NCBI GenBank assembly: GCA_937928015.1
Contig: CALFXA010000017.1
Coordinates: 1-8,149 of the forward strand
Origin: an uncultured Anaerolineales bacterium
Lineage (GTDB): Bacteria > Chloroflexota > Anaerolineae > Anaerolineales > Villigracilaceae
Direction: 5' to 3'
Length of the DNA stretch: 8,149 bases
The translations under genes and the position numbers were made by a program. Below, one piece after another: positions 1-6,567 of this stretch. Position 1 is the first letter of the stretch, and the number at the start of each line of letters is the position of its first letter. The notes below the pieces were generated by a model. That model was not told the DNA's origin. It worked only from the letters and a program-made list of their open reading frames with translations, and ran no database searches.

Positions 1-45
1 GATATCCACTCGTGACTGGAGTTCAGACGTGTGCTCTTCCGATCT
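1..45 (+). other. Illumina TruSeq adapter remnant (non-genomic)
   Basis: Bases 12-45 are the 34-base TruSeq read-2 adapter, beginning GTGACTGGAGTTCAGACG and ending GCTCTTCCGATCT. Bases 4-11 (ATCCACTC) sit exactly where the index lies; their reverse complement GAGTGGAT matches what I recall as TruSeq LT index 23 (GAGTGG) plus the constant AT. Bases 1-3 (GAT) fit the end of the P7 sequence (..ACGAGAT). Genomic sequence resumes at base 46, in frame with the lon coding sequence. This is untrimmed library adapter at a contig end, so nothing biological should be read into it, and the protein that runs into it is artificially truncated. Confidence 0.98.
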
Positions 46-1943
46 TGACCGCCCTTCCCCTCCGCGATGCGCGTGCCCACCTTGCGGCAGATCGCGCCAA
101 TGCGGCGCTCTAAACTGCGGACACCCGCCTCGCGCGTATATTCGCGGATGATCTTCTGCAGCGACTCATCCTGGAAGGCCACCTCGTCCTCGTGCAGGCT
201 GTTCTCGCGGATCTGGCGCGGGATGAGATAACCCTTGGCGATGGCGGTCTTTTCGCTCTCGGTATAACCCGAAAGGAAGATGATCTCCATACGGTCACGC
301 AACGGCCCGGGAATGGTTTCGAGCGTGTTGGCGGTGGCGATGAAGAAGACCTGCGAGAGGTCGAACGGCACTTCGAGGTAGTTGTCGCGGAACTCGCTGT
401 TCTGCTCGGGGTCCAGCACTTCGAGCAGGGCCGAGGCAGGGTCGCCGTGAAAATCGGCGGTCAGCTTGTCCACTTCGTCGAGCATGAAGACGGGGTTGCG
501 CGTCTCGATGCGGCGCAGAGCTTGCAAGACACGTCCAGGCATGGCGCCGATGTAGGTACGGCGGTGACCGCGAATCTCGGCCTCGTCGCGGATTCCACCC
601 AGCGAAGCGCGGATGAACTTGCGTCCCATGGCGCGCGCGATGGACTGTCCCAGCGAGGTCTTGCCCACGCCTGGCGGCCCCACGAAGCACAAAATCACGC
701 CCTCGCGCTCACGGCGGATGGCATCTTCGGACTCTGTTTTGACTTCATCCTTGCGGTCCAGGCGCAACTTGCGGATGGCCAGGAATTCGAGGATGCGTTC
801 CTTCACATCCTCCAGGCCGTAATGATCCTTGTCGAGGATGGTGCGCGCGTGGGGGATATCAAGATTGTCCTCCGTGGATTTCGACCACGGCAGGGAGGTC
901 AGCCAATCGAGGTAGGTGCGAATGACGCCATATTCGGCGGCGGCAGTCGGCAGGCGCGAGAGCCGGTCCAGCTCGCGGCGGGCCTGCTTGTCGGCCTCCT
1001 CGGGCATTTTCGAGTCTTCGATCTTCTTGCGGAAATCCTCGGTCTCGGCGGCCTGTTCATCCCTCTCACCAAGCTCCTTCTGGATGGCCTTCATCTGCTC
1101 ACGCAGGAAGTATTCGCGCTGGACTTTTTCGATCTCGCCGCGCGCCTCGTTCTGGATCTTCTGCCCGAGCGTGAGCACCTCGGCCTCGCGCACCAGCAGG
1201 CCGTTCAACTTGCGCAGCTTGTCGGCGGCCGAGTCGATTTCGAGAATCTCCTGGGCATCTTTCAGGTCGATGCGCTGGAAGTTGGCGATGGTGTAGGCCG
1301 TTTGCAAAGGTTCTTCCACCGAGGCAATGGACGCCGCCAGTTCCTCGGGGAAGGAAGGAATCATTTGTGTGATCTGCTGGAATTGATCGCGGGCGTTGCG
1401 GGCCAGCGCGTCCAACTCGATACCTGCATCGATCTGCTCGGGGGCCAGTTCGATGCGTGCCTTGAGGTAGGGCTCCTCGCCCACGAACTCGCCCAGGCGG
1501 AAGCGGTCCATGCCCTGCACCAGCAGGCGGACTGTCCCATCGGGCGCGCGCAGCAGGCGATGGACCGTGGCGATGGTCCCGACTCGATACAGGTCGTTCG
1601 GACCTGGCGTCTCCAACTCAGGATTGATGGACGCCACCAGCCCGACCAGCTTGTCCCCCGCGACGACATCATCCACCAAACGGACGGAACGCGGCTGCCC
1701 CACTGTCAGCGGGACGGCGGTCTGGGGGTACACAACCACCCCGCGCAACGGCAGGATGGGCAACACCTCAGGATACTTGGGAGCCTCCTGAGGCTGTTCG
1801 GGTTCGGGGTTGGCGGGGTCGGATTCCTTCTTTTGGAAGCGGGCAAACATGGACGGCATGAAGAGCGCGAGCATTTCGTCGTCCAGTTCGCCGATCCATT
1901 GGAAGAAATCTCCCAGGCTGGATTGCCAGCGGGTTGCAGGCAT
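46..1943 (-). CDS. lon: ATP-dependent protease Lon, 3' end missing
   Basis: Lon is a cytoplasmic AAA+ serine protease that unfolds and degrades damaged and regulatory proteins. About 632 codons are visible from ATG 1943. An unusual charged N-terminal extension of about 55 residues precedes the LON substrate-binding domain ([16 protein letters not shown] near 57-72). A long helical region follows, with [17 protein letters not shown] typical of the family. The AAA+ module has Walker [10 protein letters not shown] at 422-430, Walker B FMLDEVDK with D489-E490, and the arginine-bearing segment [17 protein letters not shown]. The last genomic residues ([15 protein letters not shown]..) end the AAA+ lid. 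The whole C-terminal protease domain with its Ser-Lys dyad, roughly 190 residues by comparison with E. coli Lon, is lost at the adapter junction. The ATG is 5 bases after the hsp20 stop, and its likely ribosome site AAGGTG (1955-1960) lies inside the hsp20 end, suggesting co-translation. The start could be a later ATG, since the extension is not conserved in E. coli. Confidence 0.96.
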
Positions 1944-1948
1944 GGAGT

Positions 1949-2347
1949 CTATTTCACCTTGATCTGATTTGGTTTAGCTTTCGGTAATGTAACGGTCAGG
2001 AAACCGTCCTTGTATTCGGCGCGGGCGACCTCGGCATCCACGGGGACAGGCAACGCCACCGAAGTGGCGAACTTCCCAAAGCGGATCTCCATCTGATGGT
2101 AGGCTCGGCGTTCGGGCGAATCAGAGCGGGCGCCAGCAATGAGGAGTACGTTATTTTCGAGCGCCACTTCGAAGTCCTCTTCCTTCATGCCTGCGATCTC
2201 TACGCGCACCACCAACGCCTCCTCCGACTCGAACAGGTCGGTGGGCGGGCTCCACACGCTGGAATACACCTGCCAACTGACGGCGTGCAATACCTCACGC
2301 CTGGTTTCAGTCAGCGACGCATTGGACTTGCGAACCACGGTGGGCAT
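1949..2347 (-). CDS. Small heat-shock protein, Hsp20/alpha-crystallin family
   Basis: This is an ATP-independent holdase chaperone of 132 aa, a usual length for bacterial Hsp20. The alpha-crystallin domain spans about residues 33-123. It opens with [22 protein letters not shown], has the usual [17 protein letters not shown] strand pair, and ends with the family signature around A108-K123 ([10 protein letters not shown]). The C-terminal I129-K-V131 is the I-x-I/V anchor used for oligomer assembly. ATG 2347 is preceded by a near-perfect ribosome site. It sits 24 bases after tpx and 5 bases before lon, so the three genes probably form one transcript in which Hsp20 holds unfolded clients that Lon can degrade. 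No CIRCE element is visible. Confidence 0.95.
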   Translation of the reverse strand: MPTVVRKSNASLTETRREVLHAVSWQVYSSVWSPPTDLFESEEALVVRVEIAGMKEEDFEVALENNVLLIAGARSDSPERRAYHQMEIRFGKFATSVALPVPVDAEVARAEYKDGFLTVTLPKAKPNQIKVK

Positions 2348-2352
2348 GACTG

Positions 2353-2359
2353 CCTCCTT
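2353..2359 (-). promoter_or_regulatory. Strong Shine-Dalgarno of hsp20
   Basis: AAGGAGG, read on the minus strand, lies 5 bases before ATG 2347. It fixes the hsp20 start and suggests this gene is translated more efficiently than lon, whose own site (AAGGTG) is weaker and more distant. Confidence 0.85.
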
Positions 2360-2371
2360 ACAAAACGGACC

Positions 2372-2896
2372 TTACCCGAGAGCAGCCTTGGCCGCTGCGA
2401 TCACTTCTTCGTAGTTCGGCTCGTCGCCGTTGGCAGCCATGTACGCAGCGTAGGTAACGATGCCCTTCTTGTTGACGACAAAGACCGCACGCCGCAGGAG
2501 GCGGACTTCCTTCATCAACGTGCCATACTTCTTGCCGAAGTCGGCCTTGATCGTATCGGAAACCGTAATGACGTTCTCGATACCCGCCGCGCCGCACCAG
2601 CGCTTCTGCGCCACAGGCAGGTCCATGCTCACGACCAGCACCGCCACGCCCTTGCCCATCCTGCCAACTTCTTCGCTGAAACGGCGAGTCTCGCGGTCAC
2701 AGGTAGGTGTATCCAGCGACGGGTTCGAGAGGATGATACGTACCTTGCGCTTGGTCTCTTTCAGGCCCTTGCTGATAGTCCAGTCATTCTTCTGGATGGT
2801 GAAATTGGGTGCCTTCTGCCCCACTTGGATGTCCTCGCCGATCACGGTCTGGTCCACGCCAGCGAATTTGATCAGTCCCTTGCGTTCTGCAGTCAT
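2372..2896 (-). CDS. tpx: Thiol peroxidase Tpx (atypical 2-Cys peroxiredoxin)
   Basis: The protein reduces hydrogen and alkyl peroxides using thioredoxin-type donors; it is soluble and cytoplasmic, with no signal peptide. It has 174 aa, close to the usual 165-175. The peroxidatic site is S60-L-D-T63-P-T-C66, matching the Tpx SLDT.xC signature. The resolving cysteine is C101 in SMDLPVAQKRWCGAAGI, the most diagnostic segment of the subfamily. The R135/R136 region (LLRRAVFVVNKKG) and the EPNYEEVIAA end also match. ATG 2896 has a good ribosome site, AAGGAGAG at 2903-2910. The gene starts 47 bases after tRNA-Arg and is followed by hsp20 after 24 bases. I see no clear promoter in the short gap to the tRNA, so it may be read through from upstream. 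Confidence 0.97.
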   Translation of the reverse strand: MTAERKGLIKFAGVDQTVIGEDIQVGQKAPNFTIQKNDWTISKGLKETKRKVRIILSNPSLDTPTCDRETRRFSEEVGRMGKGVAVLVVSMDLPVAQKRWCGAAGIENVITVSDTIKADFGKKYGTLMKEVRLLRRAVFVVNKKGIVTYAAYMAANGDEPNYEEVIAAAKAALG

Positions 2897-2943
2897 ACCA
2901 TTCTCTCCTTTACCTTTATATCGTGGATGTATTTTGTAACCAG

Positions 2944-3016
2944 CGCCCCCGACAGGGCTCGAACCTGTAACCTACAGCTTAGAAGGCTGGTGCTCTATCC
3001 ATTGAGCTACGGGGGC
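2944..3016 (-). tRNA. tRNA-Arg, anticodon TCT
   Basis: The 73-base cloverleaf can be folded by eye. The acceptor arms GCCCCCG/CGGGGGC pair fully. The D arm is GCTC..GAGC. The anticodon loop is CTTCTAA with TCT at 34-36, reading AGA codons. The variable loop is five bases, and the T arm is ACAGG TTCGAGC CCTGT. The discriminator base is G. The 3' CCA is not encoded (genomic bases after the discriminator read CTG), so it must be added by nucleotidyltransferase. The outermost anticodon-stem position 27-43 is a C-U mismatch, the only flaw. It lies between the 144-aa gene and tpx on the same strand. Confidence 0.96.
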
Positions 3017-3022
3017 CAGCAT

Positions 3023-3039
3023 CGGAAGCCAGGCTTCCG
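3023..3039. repeat. Short perfect inverted repeat upstream of tRNA-Arg
   Basis: CGGAAGCC-A-GGCTTCCG is an 8-base perfect inverted repeat around one base; as RNA it would form a 6-bp stem with a 5-base loop. It lies between the stop of the 144-aa gene and the tRNA 5' end. Neither strand has a T-run after it, so it is not a standard rho-independent terminator. It could mark an RNA processing or 3'-protection site, but this is inference. Confidence 0.5.
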
Positions 3040-3052
3040 AACTCCAACAAAT

Positions 3053-3487
3053 CTATTGTTTGGGTCTCAAACCGCGATACACGCGCGGACCCGCCAACGT
3101 ACGCAGGATGGTGTCGGCGGGACGGTTCAAGCGGGCCGACAAATCCTCGGCCGACATGGGCGAGTTCCCGTTGACCAGGAACAGGCGGAAGACCGCCTCG
3201 ACCAGCGCCGTGCGCTCATTGACGAAATCGGGCTGCAGGGCGCAGTGGCTCATCAAGGCGTGCTCGATCCCGTCCACGGTTTTGACCTCAGCGGTGAGCG
3301 GGTCGATCCAATCGATCAACTGGCCTTCCTCGTAGTTGGCAAAAGCCGCCTGGTGTTCAAGACACAGCAGCGAGCGCAGGAAGACATGCCAGTCGCGTTC
3401 GTTCTGCTTCCACCATTGGAAATCGATGTGGAAGGGAGTCTGGACCGTGGGTTTGAGCAGGCTGGGACGTTTCATCTCAGTCATCAT
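3053..3487 (-). CDS. Hypothetical protein, 144 aa, with HTH-like C-terminus
   Basis: I do not recognise this protein. It is soluble, has no signal peptide or membrane segment, and is rich in aromatic residues near the N-terminus (FHIDFQWWKQNERDWHVFL, 19-37). Residues about 92-140 (TALVEAVFRLFLVNG, then MSAEDLSARLNRPADTILRTL, then VYRGLRP) have the helix / helix-turn-helix / strand layout of a winged helix, so nucleic-acid binding is possible but unproven. Its ATG at 3487 overlaps the TGA of the 522-aa gene (ATGA), and a second ATG follows directly (Met-Met), so the true start could be 3484. The overlap implies translational coupling and a shared role with the 522-aa protein. Confidence 0.88.
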   Translation of the reverse strand: MMTEMKRPSLLKPTVQTPFHIDFQWWKQNERDWHVFLRSLLCLEHQAAFANYEEGQLIDWIDPLTAEVKTVDGIEHALMSHCALQPDFVNERTALVEAVFRLFLVNGNSPMSAEDLSARLNRPADTILRTLAGPRVYRGLRPKQ

Positions 3488-5052
3488 ACCGCATCCTCAT
3501 CAATTCGGAAATGCAGGTCGCCGACATGGGTGAATGGCTTGTTTGCCAACAGGGTCAGCAATGGAGCGGGCGGCACGCGACGCACCAGGTTGAGCGCCGC
3601 GTACAATTCCTGCGCGTGGACATGACCCTGGGGAGTCAACTTCATCAGTTCGCGCATCATGGAAAGGACCTGGTCCTGGAAGGAGCGCTGCTTTCCCCAT
3701 AACGGGTCGAGCAGTTTGAAATCGGGGACGTAGATCGCCATGCGGTCGTTGAACTCGGCGGTGATGGGCTGCTTGAGCATGGCGAAGACCATGCCGCCGT
3801 CCGCACCGACGATCAACGTGCGGACCCAATCCTTGGTGGCGCGCTGAGTGCGGGCCGTGACGATCACCTCGCCAGGCTTCTCACCGCGCTTGACCTCCAC
3901 CAGGCTGCCTGGCATCAGGCTATGGGACTTGTACCATTCGCGCAGGCCGTGGACATATCCACCCGAGCGCACCACCCAGGCGGGCATGCGGGCGCCCGTC
4001 TTTCCGTCCACCAGCGTAAAGCGCACACGCGGCGATTCGTAGGCAGTCGGGAAGAAGGCCCGCGCGCGCGGAGAAAGCGGCAGGGTGCCCGCGCGCAGAT
4101 GTGGATAGATCAGACTGATGGTCACTGAATTGACCTTGTCCTTGGTCGGGGTATCCTGGGCAGGGCTGAGTTCATCGTCGAGCTGGGATTCAAGACTCAG
4201 CATCTGCGGGGTCAACAAGCCGCGATCATGCTGAATGGTCTCATAGCGCAAGTGCAGGGGCGTTTCGCGCACGCCTTCAGGTTCGAGGCGATGCAGGCAC
4301 CAAAGCACCTGTCCCGCGGGACCGACCTCGTCGAAACGGTCGTCTTCTTGCAAGGCCCAGTTGAGCGAGAATTCCGCCAGCCTCGGGTTGACACCAGCGG
4401 GCATCTCGACATCCTTCAACAGCGCGGACGTGGGCTGAGGCTCGCCGCCCGACATATCGAGCACGGCTTCCGCCAGGTTGAGGTGACCTACATTCACATC
4501 CACCAACAGAGCGCGCGGGAACCAGCGTCCCGCGATGCGCACGAGGTTGTCATCCGCCAGGAAGGCGGCTTCGATCTTTTTCTCCAACCCATCGCCATAT
4601 TCGGCAATCAAAGTGGACTGATCGAGTTCCTGTTCATCGGCAGGAATAATAGGCGCATCGTTTAGCGCATGATCCGCCAACGAGGAAGCAAACATACGCT
4701 CGACGCCGTCTTCCATCGCGACCGAGACGACCTGGAACTCACCCACAGCGGGATTCGATCCCGCGCGCATGGCGGTGATCGTGCCCTTCTGCCAATTCAA
4801 CGCAGGGAAGATGAGTTCCTCCCCCGCCTGATGGGATTCCTTCGGAAGATAGGTACGCCCAGCGGCCTGACGTTTGGCCTGCGCCGCAGCGCGTTGGGCG
4901 CGGACTCGTTCCTCCACCAGAACAGGAACCAGTTCGCGCGTGGTCAGCGGAACTTCCTGCTCGAAGAGATAATTATGGAGAAATTCAACGTCCTGTCGGG
5001 AGATTTGGAATTCGGTCCAGTAGCTAGAGGGAAAGAGAGTATCGGGGCTCAT
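3484..5052 (-). CDS. Hypothetical protein, 522 aa, multidomain, putative HTH segments
   Basis: I do not recognise the family; no catalytic motif or membrane segment is visible. Several segments can be seen. Residues 20-65 (VEFLHNYLF..PLTTRELVPVLVEERV, then a basic Ala/Arg/Gln stretch) look helix-turn-helix-like. Residues 225-257 (LAEFSLNWALQEDDRFDEVGPAGQVLWCL) resemble the end of HARE-HTH/RpoE-delta winged helices, which read 'L..D.RF.EVG.G.W.L'. Residues 323-400 contain SPRVRFTLVDGKTG, then YVHGLREWYKSHSLMPGSLVEVKRGE, a beta-rich pattern loosely reminiscent of B3-type pseudo-barrel DNA-binding domains. Residues 455-516 (VHAQELYAALNLVRRVPPAPLLTLL..FTHVGDLHFRI) look like a C-terminal winged helix. 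These are pattern impressions, not domain hits. The start at ATG 5052 has a modest AAGG ribosome site and a TATAAT box about 50 bases upstream. It is coupled to the downstream 144-aa gene by a 4-base overlap. Confidence 0.9.
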   Translation of the reverse strand: MSPDTLFPSSYWTEFQISRQDVEFLHNYLFEQEVPLTTRELVPVLVEERVRAQRAAAQAKRQAAGRTYLPKESHQAGEELIFPALNWQKGTITAMRAGSNPAVGEFQVVSVAMEDGVERMFASSLADHALNDAPIIPADEQELDQSTLIAEYGDGLEKKIEAAFLADDNLVRIAGRWFPRALLVDVNVGHLNLAEAVLDMSGGEPQPTSALLKDVEMPAGVNPRLAEFSLNWALQEDDRFDEVGPAGQVLWCLHRLEPEGVRETPLHLRYETIQHDRGLLTPQMLSLESQLDDELSPAQDTPTKDKVNSVTISLIYPHLRAGTLPLSPRARAFFPTAYESPRVRFTLVDGKTGARMPAWVVRSGGYVHGLREWYKSHSLMPGSLVEVKRGEKPGEVIVTARTQRATKDWVRTLIVGADGGMVFAMLKQPITAEFNDRMAIYVPDFKLLDPLWGKQRSFQDQVLSMMRELMKLTPQGHVHAQELYAALNLVRRVPPAPLLTLLANKPFTHVGDLHFRIDEDAV

Positions 5053-5081
5053 AACTTGCCTTATGCAGATTCAATGATGCA

Positions 5082-5093
5082 ACACCGTGGTGT
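5082..5093. promoter_or_regulatory. Possible operator, ACACC-GT-GGTGT dyad
   Basis: The two 5-base arms are perfectly inverted around two bases. The dyad lies just downstream of the TATAAT box at 5103-5108 on the minus strand, that is, at about the predicted transcription start of the 522-aa gene. The position is typical of a repressor site. The arms are short, so chance is not excluded. Confidence 0.3.
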
Positions 5094-5102
5094 CGGTCTG
5101 TA

Positions 5103-5108
5103 ATTATA
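5103..5108 (-). promoter_or_regulatory. Candidate -10 box for the 522-aa/144-aa unit
   Basis: TATAAT, read on the minus strand, lies about 50 bases upstream of ATG 5052 and downstream of the pfkA terminator, where a promoter is expected. No good -35 hexamer is found at 16-18 bases, so the call rests on the perfect -10 and its position. Confidence 0.5.
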
Positions 5109-5164
5109 CCTTACGATAAAAAATTGCGCGGCTTGTTCATCCCATGACCGGCAAGCGTCATGGA

Positions 5165-5205
5165 GAAAATAAAATGTGCACCCTCGATTGAGCGAGGATG
5201 CACAT
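5165..5205 (-). terminator. Rho-independent terminator of pfkA
   Basis: Read on the minus strand, a 13-bp stem (ATGTGCATCCTCG with CGAGGGTGCACAT) closes a 6-base loop CTCAAT and is followed at once by TTTTATTTT. The single non-Watson-Crick position is a U-G wobble on the minus strand but an A-C mismatch on the plus strand, which supports the minus orientation. It begins 21 bases after the pfkA stop codon and separates pfkA from the following two-gene unit. Confidence 0.9.
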
Positions 5206-5225
5206 CCTTCATAACCGAGTCACGA

Positions 5226-6338
5226 CTAACCGAATGAAATACCCAGGTCTCTGGCGGTCAGCACGATATCCGAGTCCATCGGGACCATCTTCATCTGGCC
5301 CATGGCTTCTTCGATGGGCACATACTTGACCTGCGGCGGGTCGAGTGCCACCATCACACCCGCCTGGCCTTCTTCCAATCCGCGGATGGCAGCCGCGCCG
5401 AAGCGCAGCGCAGTAAGGCGGTCGAAGGCGGTCGGCGAACCGCCGCGCAGCAGGTGACCCAACACGACAACGCGAGTTTCCTTTTCCGAAATGGCATGGA
5501 TCTCGGCAGCCACTTTTTCGCCGACGCCGCCCAGACGCTCGGCGCGACCCGCTTCATGCTCCACGACAGATATGCCGCCGCCAACGGGCAGCGCGCCTTC
5601 GGCCACCACCACGATGGTGAACTTGCTGCCGCGTGCGTCACGTTCCTTGATCTTCTCGATGACCTTACGAATGTCGTAGGGATGTTCAGGGATCAAGATT
5701 GCATCGGCGGAACCTGCCACGCCTGCATGCAGGGCGATCCAACCCGCATAGCGTCCCATCACTTCGACGACCATCACGCGCCCGTGAGAGGCCGCTGTCG
5801 AGTGCAGGCGGTCGAGCGCCTCGGTCGCAAAGCCGACGGCGGTATCGAACCCGAACGTGACCTGGGTCTTGTCGAGGTCGTTGTCGATGGTCTTGGGGAC
5901 CGAGATCAGACGCAGGCCCTTCTTGGCAAGGACACTGGCAATGGCCAGCGAACCGTCGCCGCCGACCGTGATCAGCGCATCGATGTGGTGCAGGCGGAAG
6001 CTGCGCACGATCTCGTCGGAGCGGTCCACTTCCTCGATTGTTCCGTCATCCCGCATGATCGGGTACTTGAGCGGATTGTTCCGATTGCTGGTGCCAAGGA
6101 TGGTACCGCCCAGGTGGGTGATGCCCCGCACGCGGTCACGCGTCAACGGGATCAGGCCGCCATCGGGGTACTCCTCGGGCAGCAACAAGCCGTGAAAACC
6201 GTCGCGGACGCCGTACACTTCCCATCCGCGCTGCAGGGCCGAAAGTGCCGCCGCGCGGATGACTGCATTCAAACCAGGGGCGTCGCCGCCGCCTGTGCTG
6301 ATCGCAATTTTTTTAATAGGTGGATATTGAGTCGACAT
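5226..6338 (-). CDS. pfkA: 6-phosphofructokinase (PfkA family)
   Basis: The enzyme phosphorylates fructose 6-phosphate to fructose 1,6-bisphosphate, the committed step of glycolysis, in the cytoplasm. It has 370 aa, longer than the E. coli enzyme (320). The N-terminal ISTGGGDAPGLNAVIR (13-28) is the nucleotide-loop signature. GGDGS at 126-130 and PKTIDND at 148-154 hold the donor site and the catalytic Asp152. MGRYAGW (194-200) and LRGGSPTAFDR (297-307) contribute sugar-phosphate binding. The position equivalent to E. coli 104 is Gly129, which favours ATP as donor, while the position equivalent to 124 is Lys149, as in PPi-dependent and mixed-clade enzymes. ATP use is therefore likely but not certain. 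ATG 6338 has a GGAG ribosome site about 8 bases upstream and a TATAAT box at 6372-6377. The gene is monocistronic, ending at a strong terminator. Confidence 0.97.
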   Translation of the reverse strand: MSTQYPPIKKIAISTGGGDAPGLNAVIRAAALSALQRGWEVYGVRDGFHGLLLPEEYPDGGLIPLTRDRVRGITHLGGTILGTSNRNNPLKYPIMRDDGTIEEVDRSDEIVRSFRLHHIDALITVGGDGSLAIASVLAKKGLRLISVPKTIDNDLDKTQVTFGFDTAVGFATEALDRLHSTAASHGRVMVVEVMGRYAGWIALHAGVAGSADAILIPEHPYDIRKVIEKIKERDARGSKFTIVVVAEGALPVGGGISVVEHEAGRAERLGGVGEKVAAEIHAISEKETRVVVLGHLLRGGSPTAFDRLTALRFGAAAIRGLEEGQAGVMVALDPPQVKYVPIEEAMGQMKMVPMDSDIVLTARDLGISFG

Positions 6339-6371
6339 GCTAATTCTCCGTGAAAAATTTTACAAACTCTT

Positions 6372-6377
6372 ATTATA
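6372..6377 (-). promoter_or_regulatory. Candidate -10 box of pfkA
   Basis: TATAAT on the minus strand, in the context CTATAATAAG, lies 33 bases before the pfkA start codon. The -35 position at 17 bases reads TTCTCG, a poor match to TTGACA, so the promoter may need an activator or recognise a variant -35. Confidence 0.55.
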
Positions 6378-6441
6378 GTCCCAAGATGGGTTTACGAGAA
6401 CATGAGTAGACAAATTAACGAAACTGATTTTTTTGGGTACT

Positions 6442-6455
6442 CGCAAACGTTTACA
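6442..6455. promoter_or_regulatory. LacI/cre-like palindromic operator upstream of pfkA
   Basis: CGCAAACGTTTACA matches the LacI-family/catabolite-response pattern TGNAANCGNTTNCA at every fixed position except the first. Its core AAACGTTT is an exact 8-base palindrome. It lies in the non-coding gap, about 65 bases upstream of the pfkA -10 box. TTTACA at 6450-6455 also pairs with TGTAAA at 6471-6476. A sugar-responsive LacI-type regulator of glycolysis would fit, but this is inferred from pattern alone. Confidence 0.45.
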
Positions 6456-6510
6456 TTTTAGCATTTGCTCTGTAAAAAGTGGGACAACTTTAAAAAGCAG
6501 CCGTCACTTT

Positions 6511-6527
6511 AAAAAACGACGATCGTT
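6511..6527 (-). terminator. Weak possible terminator after the 104-aa gene
   Basis: Read on the minus strand, AACGA-TCG-TCGTT is followed by a run of T (TTTTTT including the last stem bases). It lies about 40 bases after the TAA of the 104-aa gene. The stem has only 5 base pairs with low GC content, so function is doubtful. Confidence 0.25.
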
Positions 6528-6567
6528 CTTTCTATTTGCGAAAGGCCATAGAATTTAAGAAAGAGAT

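Noticed and set aside
192..1967. Long open frame on the plus strand (591 codons) opposite lon
   Set aside because: It is an antisense shadow. The minus strand encodes an uninterrupted, motif-complete Lon N-terminal and AAA+ region, while the plus translation has no recognisable domain; GC-rich codon use keeps the opposite frame open.
2915..2920. TATAAA as a -10 box for tpx
   Set aside because: Transcription would start at about 2908, inside the tpx ribosome site, and no -35 is present at normal spacing.
2096..3625. Open frame of 509 codons on the plus strand
   Set aside because: It runs antisense across hsp20, tpx, the tRNA and the 144-aa gene, all of which have better support, so it cannot be a real gene.
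5454..6353. 299-codon plus-strand frame opposite pfkA
   Set aside because: It is antisense to a full set of phosphofructokinase motifs, with no domain of its own.
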